Shown here in pieces: positions 1 through 8,441 of a DNA stretch of 64,000 nt (the first letter of the stretch is position 1; every line of letters starts with the position of its first letter). Origin of the DNA: CAVTBT01 sp963733065 (GTDB lineage: Bacteria > Actinomycetota > Thermoleophilia > Gaiellales > Gaiellaceae); the NCBI GenBank assembly GCA_963733065.1, contig CAVTBT010000003.1, positions 124,001 through 188,000 on the forward strand, written 5' to 3'. The notes below the pieces were generated by a model. It ran no database searches. It worked only from the letters and a program-made list of their open reading frames with translations, and was not told the origin of the DNA. A program made the position numbers and the translations under genes.

Positions 1-718
1 GCGTGCCGAACGCGAACGCCTCGACGCCGCGCCCCGCGCCGACGGCCGCGTGCAGGAAGAGCAGCAGCGCGCGGGTGTACGCCTCCATCGACCCCGAGAC
101 GTCGCAGAGGACGACGAGCTTGCGCGGCACCTCCTTCCGCGCGCGGAAGCAGCGGTCGAGCGGCTCGCCGCCGGTGCGGAGCGAGCGCCGGACGAGGCGG
201 CGCAGGTCGAGCCGCTCGCCGGCATCGTCGCGGCGCAGCCGCCGCGAGCGCCGCAGCGGCCTCGTCTGCGCCACCGTCTGGATGAGCCGCCGTGCGCGCG
301 CGAACTCCTCCGGCGTCATGGCCGCGAAGTCCTTGTCGCGGAGCAGTTCGTGCGCCGACGCGCCGAGCTCGAGCGGGTCGCCCTCGTGCTGCTCGTCCTC
401 CGCGAGGCCCGGATCGGACGAGGCGCGCGCCAGCTGCACGGGGCGCTTGGTGACCGGCGGCGGCACGCCCCGCCACGTGGGCGCCACCGGCGCGCGCAGG
501 AACCACGCGGCGAACGCCCGGTCGAAGACGTCCAGCTCGTCGTGACGCGAGACGAGCGTCTGGCGCAGGGTCCAGTACACGTCGCTCTGGTCGGTGAGAT
601 CGACAAGGTCCAGCCCCGACAGCGCGTCGGCGATCCGTCCCGGGCCGACCTCGACCCCCGCCTCGCGCAGCACGCGGCCGAACGTGACGACGTGGCCGGT
701 GAGCGCGTTGCCCGCCAC
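1..718 (-). CDS. CoxE-like VWA-domain protein (C-terminus cut by window edge)
   Basis: This is the N-terminal 239 residues of a von Willebrand factor A protein of the CoxE type; the gene runs off the window. A MIDAS metal-site motif DVSGS lies at residues 206-210, preceded by the family's VLCD strand. The GTG start at 718 lies just after the stop of the upstream MoxR-like gene (726-724), so the two are one transcription unit. CoxD/CoxE pairs help mature molybdenum hydroxylases such as CO dehydrogenase, and a molybdenum hydroxylase operon lies about 2.4 kb away on the other strand. The maturation role is inferred from that family knowledge and context. Confidence 0.85.
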   Translation of the reverse strand, partial: MAGNALTGHVVTFGRVLREAGVEVGPGRIADALSGLDLVDLTDQSDVYWTLRQTLVSRHDELDVFDRAFAAWFLRAPVAPTWRGVPPPVTKRPVQLARASSDPGLAEDEQHEGDPLELGASAHELLRDKDFAAMTPEEFARARRLIQTVAQTRPLRRSRRLRRDDAGERLDLRRLVRRSLRTGGEPLDRCFRARKEVPRKLVVLCDVSGSMEAYTRALLLFLHAAVGAGRGVEAFAFGT

Positions 719-723
719 GGCGG

Positions 724-1608
724 TCAGCGGCTCGCGGCCGCCCGCGCCTCCTCGACGAGACGCCCGAGCGTGTCGTCCTGCACCGCGTCGATGTCCTCGC
801 GGTACTTCAACACGGAGCCGAGGGTCTGCTCCACCACCTCGGCGTCGAGCTCCTGCCGGCCGAGGGCGGCGAGCGCATGCGCCCAGTCGATCGTCTCGGC
901 GACGCCCGGCGGCTTGGCCAGGTCGAGCGTGCGCAGGCCGCGGACGAACGCCGCCGCCTCGGCCGCGAGCCGCTCGGGCACGCCGGGGACGCGCAGCCGC
1001 ACGATGTCGATCTCGCGGTCGATCGTGGGATGGCCGATCCAGTGGAAGAGGCAGCGCCGCTTGAGAGCGTCGTGCAGCTCGCGCGTCCGGTTCGAGGTGA
1101 GGATCACGGACGGCACCGTGCGCGCGCGGATCGTCCCGATCTCGGGGATCGTGATCTGGAAGTCCGAGAGCACTTCGAGCAGGAAGGCCTCGAACTCCTC
1201 GTCGGCGCGGTCGACCTCGTCGATCAGGAGCACGACCGGCTCGTCGGCGTCGATCGCCTCGAGCAGCGGCCGCCTGATCAGGAACTCCGGCCCGAACAGC
1301 TCGTCCTCGCTGACCGTGCCCTCCTGCGCCGCGCGGATGTGCAGCAGCTGGCGCGGGTAGTTCCACTCGTAGACGGCATGCGCGACGTCGAGGCCCTCGT
1401 AGCACTGCAGCCGGATCAGCCGCGCGGCGCGCGCCCGCGCGAGCGCCTTCGCGGCCTCGGTCTTGCCGACCCCGGCCTCGCCCTCGAGGAGCAGCGGCTT
1501 GCTTAGCGCCTGCGAGAGGTAGAGCGCGGTCGCGAGGCCCCGGTCGGGGAGGTAGTCGGCGCCGCGCAGCGCGGCTTCGAGGTCGTCGATCGACGCGAAG
1601 GCCGTCAC
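724..1608 (-). CDS. MoxR-family AAA+ ATPase, CoxD-like
   Basis: The 294-residue product is an AAA+ ATPase of the MoxR/CoxD branch. Walker A is GEAGVGKT (43-50) and Walker B is LLIDEVD (127-133), followed by the usual sensor region with TSNRTRE. The GTG start at 1608 is preceded by a TACGCT box with a 6-base gap, which fits a leaderless message. The VWA gene follows immediately. In CO dehydrogenase clusters this pair is needed to complete the metal centre of the molybdenum enzyme; that role here is inferred from family and neighbours. Confidence 0.9.
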   Translation of the reverse strand: MTAFASIDDLEAALRGADYLPDRGLATALYLSQALSKPLLLEGEAGVGKTEAAKALARARAARLIRLQCYEGLDVAHAVYEWNYPRQLLHIRAAQEGTVSEDELFGPEFLIRRPLLEAIDADEPVVLLIDEVDRADEEFEAFLLEVLSDFQITIPEIGTIRARTVPSVILTSNRTRELHDALKRRCLFHWIGHPTIDREIDIVRLRVPGVPERLAAEAAAFVRGLRTLDLAKPPGVAETIDWAHALAALGRQELDAEVVEQTLGSVLKYREDIDAVQDDTLGRLVEEARAAASR

Positions 1609-1638
1609 GGTCGCAGCGTACTCGTCGAGAATCGGAGC
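1609..1638. promoter_or_regulatory. divergent promoter between coxD-like and phosphotransferase genes
   Basis: Only 30 bases separate two divergent start codons. On the minus strand TACGCT (1620-1615) sits 6 bases before GTG 1608. On the plus strand GAGAAT (1627-1632) sits 6 bases before GTG 1639. Both arrangements predict leaderless transcripts; the plus-strand box departs from TANNNT at its first base, so it is the weaker call. Confidence 0.5.
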
Positions 1639-2694
1639 GTGGAGATCGTGGCCACCCCCGAGCAGGCGCGCGAGCTGCCGATGGCGCCGCTCCTGGTCGT
1701 CGAGCCGTTGCGGGCCTGGCTCGACGACCGCGGGCTCGGCTCGGGCCGCCTCGACGCCACCCGCATCGGCGGCGGCCAGTCGAACGTCACGTTCCTCGTC
1801 GAGCGCGGCTCCGGCGAGCGGGTCGTCCTGCGGCGCCCACCGCGGCCGCCGCTGCCGCCGTCGGCCCACGACATGGTGCGAGAGGCCTCCGTCCAGCGTG
1901 CGCTCGGCGCGAAGGGCGCTCGCGTGCCCGAGATCCTCGCCGTCTGCGAGGACGAGTCCGTGCTCGGCGTGCCGTTCTACGTCATGGGCTTCGTCGAGGG
2001 CGGGGTCGTCAGCGACGCCGTCCCGCAGCCGCTCGACTCGCCCCCAGAGCGGCGCCGCGTGGCCGAGGAGCTCGTCGACGCGCTCGTCGAGATCCACGCC
2101 GTCGACTGGGTCGGGGCGGGGCTCGAGGGCTTCGGCAAGCCGACCGGGTACCTCGAGCGCCAGGTGCGCCGCTTCTCCGGGCTCTGGGAGGTGAACGCGA
2201 CGCGCGAGCTGCCACTCGTGGGCGAGGTGGCGGCGTGGCTCGACGCGGAGCGGCCGGAGTCCGGGGCGGCGACCGTCGTCCACGGCGACTACCGGCTCGG
2301 CAACGTGCTCTTCGATCCTGCGCCCCCGGCGCGGCTCGCGGCGGTGCTCGACTGGGAGCTGGCGACGATCGGCGATCCGCTCGCGGACGTCGGCTACCTC
2401 CTGTCGACCTGGGACGGCAGCCCGCTCGCGCTGACGCCGGTGACGCGCCTCGAGGGCTTCCCGCGCCGCGACGAGCTGGCTTCCCGGTACGCCGAGCGGT
2501 CCGGCCGGCCGGTCGGCCACCTCGCCTGGTACGAGGCGCTCGCGCTGTGGAAATCCGCTGTCTTCTGCGAGGCGATCTACGGCCGCCACCTCCGCGGCGA
2601 GCGTGGTGCGGACGACCCGTTCGGACGACTGCTGGAACGTGGTGTCCCGGCGCTCCTCGAGGCCGCGGCTGCGGTCGCGGCGGGCGACCCGTGA
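1639..2694 (+). CDS. phosphotransferase family protein (APH/ACAD10-type kinase fold)
   Basis: The 351-residue protein has the aminoglycoside/choline kinase fold. The catalytic loop HGDYRLGN starts at H215, with the base D217 and N222. The metal-binding DWE motif starts at D238 and is followed by IGDPLADVGY, which is typical of the ACAD10/11-like phosphotransferases of actinobacteria. Those relatives are often linked to acyl-CoA or hydroxy-acid metabolism rather than drug resistance. The true substrate cannot be read from the sequence. GTG 1648 or ATG 1681 are alternative starts; 1639 fits the promoter spacing. Confidence 0.85.
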   Translation: MEIVATPEQARELPMAPLLVVEPLRAWLDDRGLGSGRLDATRIGGGQSNVTFLVERGSGERVVLRRPPRPPLPPSAHDMVREASVQRALGAKGARVPEILAVCEDESVLGVPFYVMGFVEGGVVSDAVPQPLDSPPERRRVAEELVDALVEIHAVDWVGAGLEGFGKPTGYLERQVRRFSGLWEVNATRELPLVGEVAAWLDAERPESGAATVVHGDYRLGNVLFDPAPPARLAAVLDWELATIGDPLADVGYLLSTWDGSPLALTPVTRLEGFPRRDELASRYAERSGRPVGHLAWYEALALWKSAVFCEAIYGRHLRGERGADDPFGRLLERGVPALLEAAAAVAAGDP

Positions 2695-2764
2695 CCTCTG
2701 CGCCGCGCCCGTAGGCCAACCGGCCCATCACGAAGTCCCTGCAGCTTGCCGATACACGCGGTGC

Positions 2765-2968
2765 ATGGGCACCGTCGACACCCGTCTGCTCTCCCGCTGG
2801 CAGGCCAGCTGGCGCCGCGAGCGCGCCACGCGCCTGCTTCCGGCGAGCTGGCTCGACGACGAGCGCCCCGAGGCGAAGACGGCGAACGAGCTCTGGCTGG
2901 ACCTGCTGGCGATGCGCCTGCCGCCGCAGGCGCGACCCGCGATCGCGCTCGCCGACGACGACCGATAG
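2765..2968 (+). CDS. hypothetical small protein, 67 aa
   Basis: A short gene fills most of the gap between the phosphotransferase and the molybdenum hydroxylase operon. The product is charged and helical, rich in Arg and Trp in the first half, with no membrane segment or recognised motif. A perfect 8-bp hairpin follows the stop within a few bases, which supports this being a real transcription unit. No function can be assigned. Confidence 0.55.
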   Translation: MGTVDTRLLSRWQASWRRERATRLLPASWLDDERPEAKTANELWLDLLAMRLPPQARPAIALADDDR

Positions 2969-2973
2969 GTCCT

Positions 2974-2993
2974 CGCGGAGCGATAGCTCCGCG
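2974..2993 (+). terminator. hairpin after small hypothetical gene
   Basis: CGCGGAGC, a GATA loop and GCTCCGCG form a perfect 8-bp stem starting 5 bases after the stop of the 67-aa gene. There is no T-run, as is common in very GC-rich genomes, so the terminator role is inferred from position and symmetry. Confidence 0.55.
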
Positions 2994-3080
2994 CCATAGG
3001 ACACGCTGCGGGTCGAGGCGCTGTGGCGCGATATGGCGCGCGAGTCGTGCAGACCCTTTCTGAGGCCGGATTCGCGCGAC

Positions 3081-3086
3081 TAGACT
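3081..3086 (+). promoter_or_regulatory. -10 box TAGACT of the molybdenum hydroxylase operon
   Basis: TAGACT matches the TANNNT box seen before many genes here. It lies 43 bases before the ATG at 3130, so unlike most first genes this operon has a leader. A GAAGGG ribosome binding site ends 9 bases before the start codon. Confidence 0.5.
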
Positions 3087-3129
3087 CGATCCTTCTGTCG
3101 ATCCTCTCCACGCGACGAAGGGTGAGTGC

Positions 3130-3915
3130 ATGAGTTCGTCCGAAGTCCTGATTCCGTCGTCCGCCGACGAGGCGGCCGCGGCCTTCGGGGACGGCGCAGG
3201 GGTGACGGTGATCGCCGGCGGCACGATCGTGATGCCCGACATCGCCCACGGCCGGCTGCATCCCGCCAAGACCATCCTGCTCGGCCGGGCCGGCCTCGGA
3301 GGCGTCACGAGCAACGGCTCGACGGTGACGATCGGGGCCACCACACCGGTCGCCGAGCTGACGGGCCTGCCGGCACCGCTCGGGCCGTGCGCCGCAAACG
3401 TCGCGGACACGGAGATCCGCGCCCAGGGCACCGTCGGCGGCAATCTCTGCGCGGGTGTCGGGGCGGGTGCGCCGCGAGGCGACCTGCAGGCGCCGCTGCT
3501 TGCGCTCGGCGCAACCGTGCGCTCGACGGGGACAGGCGGCGAGCAGTCGCAGCCGCTCGAGGAGTTCCTCGCGGCCCGTCAGGGCCGGCTCGTCCTCGAT
3601 GTCACCTACGAGGAGGCCGCAGCCGGTGCGTGGCTCTGCCTCGACCGCCCGCACACCCACGACTACACATCGCTCGCGGTCGCGGCTGCGCGCGCCGCGG
3701 ACGGCTCGATCCGCCTGGCGGCGAGCGGCGTCGAGGGGCACGCCGTGCGGCTGCCGGCTGCCGAGGCGCAGGCCGACGACCCCGACGCGGCCGGGCGCGC
3801 CGCGCTCGGCGACGTCAGCCTCGGGGACGACGCGCTCGCCTCCGCGTGGTACCGGGAGCGCACGCTGCCCGTGCTCGTCGGCCGCGTCCTCACCGAGCTG
3901 AAGGAGATCGGATGA
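3130..3915 (+). CDS. molybdenum hydroxylase FAD-binding subunit (CoxM/XdhB-like)
   Basis: The 261-residue protein is the medium, FAD-carrying subunit of a xanthine dehydrogenase/CO dehydrogenase family enzyme. The two flavin-binding signatures are AGGT (29-32) and TVGGN (101-105). It passes electrons from the 2Fe-2S subunit to FAD. It is first in an operon in which the next gene overlaps its stop codon (ATGA), so translation is coupled. At 261 residues it is a little shorter than the usual 285-300, mainly in the C-terminal domain. Confidence 0.9.
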   Translation: MSSSEVLIPSSADEAAAAFGDGAGVTVIAGGTIVMPDIAHGRLHPAKTILLGRAGLGGVTSNGSTVTIGATTPVAELTGLPAPLGPCAANVADTEIRAQGTVGGNLCAGVGAGAPRGDLQAPLLALGATVRSTGTGGEQSQPLEEFLAARQGRLVLDVTYEEAAAGAWLCLDRPHTHDYTSLAVAAARAADGSIRLAASGVEGHAVRLPAAEAQADDPDAAGRAALGDVSLGDDALASAWYRERTLPVLVGRVLTELKEIG

Positions 3916-4421
3916 ACCTCACCGTCAACGGCACGACGCACGAGGTCGAGAGCGGCCCGCTGACGCCGCTCCTGCGTGTGCTCCGCGAGGAGCTCGGCGT
4001 CATGAGCCCGAAGGTCGGCTGCGAGCAGGGCGGCTGCGGCGCCTGCACCGTCCTCGTCGACGGCGAGGCGCGCCGCGCCTGCCTGCTGCCGGTCGGCGCG
4101 CTCGACGGAGCGGAGGTGCGCAGCGCCGAGAGCCTCGGGACGCCGGCAAACCTCGGTGTGGTGCAGCAGGCCTTCGTCCACCACTACGCGGCGCAGTGCG
4201 GCTACTGCACGTCCGGGATGCTCATGGCTGCGCAGGCCTACATCGAGGCGGGTGGCAGCGACGACCGGGAGGCGATCCAGGAGGCGCTCTCCGGGCACGT
4301 CTGCCGCTGCACCGGCTACGTGAAGATCGTCGACGCCGTGGCCGCCGCCGCGCGCGGAGACTCCTTCGACCTGACCGTGACGGCGGCGAGCGCAGGCATG
4401 ACCTCGGGAGGTGATCTGTAG
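3912..4421 (+). CDS. molybdenum hydroxylase 2Fe-2S subunit (CoxS/XdhC-like)
   Basis: The 169-residue protein has both 2Fe-2S clusters of the family. The plant-ferredoxin-type cluster uses C37, C42, C45 and C57 (CEQGGCGAC then a single Cys). The second uses C96, C99, C131 and C133 (CGYC and CRC). It relays electrons between the molybdenum site and FAD. Its start overlaps the FAD gene by 4 bases and its TAG stop shares a base with the next gene's GTG, so the subunits are made together. Confidence 0.95.
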   Translation: MNLTVNGTTHEVESGPLTPLLRVLREELGVMSPKVGCEQGGCGACTVLVDGEARRACLLPVGALDGAEVRSAESLGTPANLGVVQQAFVHHYAAQCGYCTSGMLMAAQAYIEAGGSDDREAIQEALSGHVCRCTGYVKIVDAVAAAARGDSFDLTVTAASAGMTSGGDL

Positions 4422-5791
4422 TGAAAGCCGTCGGAGCACGGCTGCCGCGGTACGACGGCATCGGCCACGTCACCGGTCGCACGGTGTACGTCGACGACGT
4501 CCAGGTACCCGGCACGCTCGCCGTGAAGGCGTTGCGCTCGCCCGTCCACCACGCCGGCATCACGGCCCTCGACACCGGCCCGGCCGAGAAGATCAAGGGC
4601 GTCCACGCGGTGGTCACGCACGCGGACGTGCCGCTGAACGTCTACGGCCATCTCTCGGCGCTCGGGATCCCCGGCGACGAGCCGCTGCTCGCACAGGACG
4701 ACGTGCGTTACAAGGGCCAGCCGATCGCGGCCGTGGCCGCGGCGGACGAGGACACGGCGAACGAGGCCGTAGCGGCCATCAAGCTCGAGCTGGACGAGCG
4801 CCCCGCACTTTTCGACGTGCGCAAGGCGTTCGACGCCGATGCCCCGCAGATCCACCACTGGGGCAACTGGTACCCCCACTTCGAGAACGAGATGGACCGC
4901 CGCCAGATCCGGAAGGGCGACATCGAGTGGGCGTTCGACCAGGCGGACACGATCGTCGAAGGCGTCTACCGGCCCGCGGCGATCGAGCACGTGCCGCTCG
5001 AGACGCAGGTCTGCCAGGTCGTGCCCGAGCCGAGCGGCCGGCTGACGATCTACTCGTGCACGCAGGCGCTCTACTTCTCGATGGGCGTCGTCGCCGCTCA
5101 CCTCGAGCAGCCCCTGAACAAGTTCAAGTTCGTCGGCGGCACGGTCGGCGGCGGCTTCGGCGGCAAGGTCGACACGGCGACGGAGACGATCTGCTCGCTG
5201 CTCGCCCTCAAGTCGGGCCGGCCGGCGAAGTGGCGCTGGACGCGCGAGGAGGAGTTCCTCTGCTCGTCCACCCGGGCGCCGTGGCACATGGAGATCGCGG
5301 ACGCCGTCACGAAGGACGGCTGGATCCTCGGCCGCAAGATGCTGACGATCCACGACTCCGGTGCCTACGCGCGCTTCTCGCCGTACGGGCTGACGAAGCA
5401 CAGCTTCCATCACACGGGCGCGTACACGATCCCGAACATCTCGTTCGACGGCTACGTCGTGTTCACGAACCGCGTGCCGACGACCGCGATGCGCGGGTTC
5501 GGCGTCACGTCCGTCTCGTTCGCCGTGGAGACGCACATGAACCGTGTCGCCAAGATCCTCGACCTGGATCCGTACGAGATCCGGCTGAAGAACGCGAACC
5601 GGATCGGCGACACGTCGCCGAACGGCGTCGTCTACACCGACCCCTCGACCGTTCCGACCATCCAGGCGATCGCCGACGCGCTCGGTCACGAGCTGCCCGC
5701 CGACTACCGCACCCTGACGCGGGAGCCGCGCGAGGGGCAGTGGCTGCCGGAGCACCTCGCCGCCCAGGTCGGAAACCCGGAGGCGCACTAA
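4421..5791 (+). CDS. molybdopterin-binding subunit, N-terminal half (split large subunit)
   Basis: The 456-residue product covers the first half of a xanthine dehydrogenase-type large subunit. It holds the GGGFGGK molybdopterin loop (243-249) and RGFG at 358-361 where CO dehydrogenases carry their copper-loop motif, so this is not a form I CO dehydrogenase. The protein stops just where the second molybdopterin domain should begin, and the next gene starts in a TAATG overlap. Nicotinate dehydrogenase of Eubacterium barkeri has a naturally split large subunit, so the split may be genuine. The substrate is probably a purine, N-heterocycle or aldehyde, but this is not shown. Confidence 0.9.
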   Translation: MKAVGARLPRYDGIGHVTGRTVYVDDVQVPGTLAVKALRSPVHHAGITALDTGPAEKIKGVHAVVTHADVPLNVYGHLSALGIPGDEPLLAQDDVRYKGQPIAAVAAADEDTANEAVAAIKLELDERPALFDVRKAFDADAPQIHHWGNWYPHFENEMDRRQIRKGDIEWAFDQADTIVEGVYRPAAIEHVPLETQVCQVVPEPSGRLTIYSCTQALYFSMGVVAAHLEQPLNKFKFVGGTVGGGFGGKVDTATETICSLLALKSGRPAKWRWTREEEFLCSSTRAPWHMEIADAVTKDGWILGRKMLTIHDSGAYARFSPYGLTKHSFHHTGAYTIPNISFDGYVVFTNRVPTTAMRGFGVTSVSFAVETHMNRVAKILDLDPYEIRLKNANRIGDTSPNGVVYTDPSTVPTIQAIADALGHELPADYRTLTREPREGQWLPEHLAAQVGNPEAH

Positions 5792-6888
5792 TGGCTATCC
5801 ACAAGGGCCGGGGGATCTCGGCGATCGAGTACCCGACCGGCATGAACCAGAACGGCGACCCGTCGCAGGCGTGGATCAAGATCAAGCCGGACGGGCGCGT
5901 CGACGTCTTCGCCGGCACGTCGGACATCGGCAACGGGTCGAAGACGATCCAGTCGCAGATCGTCGCCGACACGCTCGGCGTCCCGTACGACTGGATCACC
6001 TACGACAACTCGAACACGGACTCCTCGCCGCTCTGCACGGGCACGTTCGCGTCCCGGGCGACCTTCGTGGCCGGGATGGCCGTGCTGAAGGCGGCGCAGA
6101 ACGCGCGGGCGAAGGTGCTCGAGATCGCCGGCAAGGAGATGGAGATCGACCCCGCCGACCTCGAGGTGATCGACGGCGAGGTCGTGGCCAAGGGTGCGCC
6201 GCAGAAGAAGATGAGCGTTGCCGACGTCGCCGGGGCGGCGACCTTCGTCCACGGCGAGCTCATCACCGGTGTCGGCGCGCAGCTGAAGCCGTACGCCGCG
6301 ATCAGCGACCCCGAGACCGGCCAGGTCGATCTGCCACCCCACTCGGCGATCTCGTACGCGGCCTGCGCCGCCGAGGTGGAGGTCGACGACGAGACCGGCG
6401 AGGTGCGCGTGACGCGCCTCGTGCAGTGCTTCGACGTCGGCAAGGCGATCAACCCGACGCTCGTCGAGGGGCAGATCGAGGGCGGCGCCGTGCAGGGCCT
6501 CGGGCTGGGCGTGCTCGAGAGCTGCTACCCGTACTACCCGTCGGTCGAGCATCGTGGCGGCGAGTTCGGGACGTACCTGGCGCCCGGCATGGAGGACCTG
6601 CCGCAGCTCGACACGATCATCATCGAGAACCCGTCCGCGGACGGGCCGTACGGCGCCAAGGGCATCGGCGAGATGGCGAACAACCCGCAGCCGCCGGCGA
6701 TCGCCGCCGCGGTCCACGACGCGGTCGGCGTCTGGATCACGGAGCTGCCGATCACACCCGAGCGGGTGCTGCGCGCGCTCGAGGCCAAGGCCGAGCCCCG
6801 GCGGGACGGCAAGCGCGTCATCTTCGACGAGGAGCTCTCGGTGAAGACCGTGGGCAACGGGCACGTGTCGTTCGGGGCGCCGGCCTGA
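5791..6888 (+). CDS. molybdopterin-binding subunit, C-terminal half (split large subunit)
   Basis: The 365-residue product supplies the rest of the molybdenum subunit. It begins with a YPTGMNQ region, then the TGT-like strand and the catalytic-glutamate motif GIGE at 291-294, followed by PAIAAAVHDAVG as in intact homologues. Together the two halves total 821 residues, close to an undivided large subunit. The TAATG junction allows coupled reinitiation. Both halves keep their active-site motifs, so I read this as a functional two-chain subunit rather than a frameshift. Confidence 0.9.
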   Translation: MAIHKGRGISAIEYPTGMNQNGDPSQAWIKIKPDGRVDVFAGTSDIGNGSKTIQSQIVADTLGVPYDWITYDNSNTDSSPLCTGTFASRATFVAGMAVLKAAQNARAKVLEIAGKEMEIDPADLEVIDGEVVAKGAPQKKMSVADVAGAATFVHGELITGVGAQLKPYAAISDPETGQVDLPPHSAISYAACAAEVEVDDETGEVRVTRLVQCFDVGKAINPTLVEGQIEGGAVQGLGLGVLESCYPYYPSVEHRGGEFGTYLAPGMEDLPQLDTIIIENPSADGPYGAKGIGEMANNPQPPAIAAAVHDAVGVWITELPITPERVLRALEAKAEPRRDGKRVIFDEELSVKTVGNGHVSFGAPA

Positions 6889-6890
6889 CC

Positions 6891-7277
6891 GTGTCGCCGT
6901 TCAGGAGCTGGAACGGCGTCCAGCCCCACGCGCTCTTTCCGGGCGTGGGGCTCCGCGCCGTCGGCGGCGACCAGGTGCTGCTGTGCCACGTCACGTACGA
7001 GCCGGGCACGACTGTGCGGCTGCACTCCCACGACGCCACCGAGCAGGTCATGTGGATCGTCGAAGGTGACCTGACGATGACCGTCGCCGGCGAGACGCGG
7101 CAGCTGGGCGCCGGCGACACCGTCGTCGTGAACCGCGGCGTCGAGCACGAGCTGCGCTCCGACGGCGGCGTGACGTTCATCGAGGCGCTCGCCCCCGTGC
7201 CGCTCGACCACGTGCCGGATCCGGGTCGCGACCTCGTGCTCGGCCCGGACGGCGGGGCCGGGCACGTCGAGCGCTAG
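6891..7277 (+). CDS. cupin-domain protein
   Basis: The 128-residue protein is a single cupin barrel. The metal-binding residues H45, H47 and E51 (LHSHDATEQ) and H86 in the second motif are all present. It starts two bases after the large-subunit gene, so it belongs to the molybdenum hydroxylase operon. Small cupins often act as dioxygenases, isomerases or sensors, and the role here is unknown; acting on the hydroxylated product would be a reasonable guess. Its TAG stop shares the palindrome CTAG with the stop of the convergent gene. Confidence 0.85.
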   Translation: MSPFRSWNGVQPHALFPGVGLRAVGGDQVLLCHVTYEPGTTVRLHSHDATEQVMWIVEGDLTMTVAGETRQLGAGDTVVVNRGVEHELRSDGGVTFIEALAPVPLDHVPDPGRDLVLGPDGGAGHVER

Positions 7278-8383
7278 ACGACGCGGTAGATCGACCCCGC
7301 GAGCGTGACGAGCAGCAGCTCGCCGCGTGCGTCCAGCCCGAACGAGACGAGCTGCTCGCGCCACGGCGTCAGCGGCTCGGCGCGGCGCCCGACGGCGCGT
7401 CCCCCGGCGACGCGGAGGCTCCACACCCCGCCGCAGAAGTCGCCGTAGACGTAGCGGCCGCGGAGCGACGGCACGTCGCGCCCGCGGTAGACGAGGCCGC
7501 CGACGACCGACTGGCAGCGTCCCGGCCGGCTTCGGTACTCGACGAGCGGCGGAAGCATCGTGCTTGCGAGCCCCGCCGCGGCCGGGCGCCGAAGCAGCGT
7601 CCCCTCGTAGACGTTCCAGCCGAGGTTCACCGTGCCGCGGACGCCGGCGGGGATGCGGGTCACCTCTTCGCGGCTCGAGTCGCCCGCATCGCCGACGTAG
7701 AGGTCGCCCGTCGGGCCGTCGATCGAGAAGCGCCAGGGATTGCGGAGCCCGAGGGCGACGACCGTCGACCGCGCGGCCGGGGCGTCGACGTCGATCCGCA
7801 ACAGCTTGCCGAGCTGGCCGTCGGGATCCTGGGCGCGCGAGGGCTCGTCACCGTCGCCGACGCTGAGCAGCAGGGCCCCGTCGGACGCGAACTGCAGGAG
7901 GCCGCCGTAGTGGTTCGCATCCGGCTGCGCGACGTGGATCCGCAGCACGGTACGCCGCGACGACGGCACGGCGAGCCCATCGCGCTCACGAAGCTCGTCG
8001 ACGAGCAGGTCGCCGTCACGGGCGACGTAGTTGACGAACAGCCGCCGGTTGGCGGCGAAGCGTGGATGGAAGGCGAGCGAGAGCAGCCCCCGGAAGCCGT
8101 CGCTCCGGACGCGATGCCGCAGGTCGAGGAACGGACGCGTGCCGATCCGGCCGCCTTCGACGATGCGCACGCGCCCCGCGCGCTCGACCGCCAGGAGCCG
8201 TCCCGGCCGGCCGGGCACGGGCACGGCCAGCACCGGCTCGCGCAGCCCGCCGGCGACGCGAACGAGGCGCGGCGGCGCCGCCGCTGCTCCTTCCGCCCCG
8301 GTCGCGGACGATGCGGCCGATGCCGCCGGCACTGCCAGCACCGCCAGGAGCAGCGCCAGCCGCCCGCGTCTCCACCCGCCCAC
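7274..8383 (-). CDS. secreted PQQ-type glucose/sorbosone dehydrogenase family protein
   Basis: The protein is a six-bladed propeller of the soluble glucose/sorbosone dehydrogenase (GSDH) family. Family strings are clear: LAFHPRF, HYGG-LQF, LRNPWRFSID, LGWNVYEG and YVYGDFC. With the GTG at 8383 it begins with a basic stretch and a hydrophobic core (LALLLAVLAVPAASA), giving a Sec signal peptide. A TACGCT box 6 bases before this GTG supports the start; an in-frame GTG at 8425 would bury the signal peptide. PQQ-dependent sugar or aldose oxidation is the family activity; the substrate is unknown. Confidence 0.85.
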   Translation of the reverse strand: MGGWRRGRLALLLAVLAVPAASAASSATGAEGAAAAPPRLVRVAGGLREPVLAVPVPGRPGRLLAVERAGRVRIVEGGRIGTRPFLDLRHRVRSDGFRGLLSLAFHPRFAANRRLFVNYVARDGDLLVDELRERDGLAVPSSRRTVLRIHVAQPDANHYGGLLQFASDGALLLSVGDGDEPSRAQDPDGQLGKLLRIDVDAPAARSTVVALGLRNPWRFSIDGPTGDLYVGDAGDSSREEVTRIPAGVRGTVNLGWNVYEGTLLRRPAAAGLASTMLPPLVEYRSRPGRCQSVVGGLVYRGRDVPSLRGRYVYGDFCGGVWSLRVAGGRAVGRRAEPLTPWREQLVSFGLDARGELLLVTLAGSIYRVV

Positions 8384-8441
8384 CGTCGGAGCGTACTCGC
8401 CGTCGTTGGCGGCGCCAGCCCACACTCCGTAGGGTCGAGGC
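8384..8441. promoter_or_regulatory. divergent promoter, GSDH and hydrolase genes
   Basis: Minus strand: TACGCT at 8395-8390, 6 bases before GTG 8383. Plus strand: TAGGGT at 8430-8435, 6 bases before GTG 8442. Both predict leaderless transcripts, and the first decides the start of the GSDH gene. Confidence 0.6.

Noticed and set aside
4421..6888. Form I CO dehydrogenase
   Set aside because: The motif at the active-site loop is RGFG, not the copper-loop sequence of form I enzymes, so CO oxidation is not supported.
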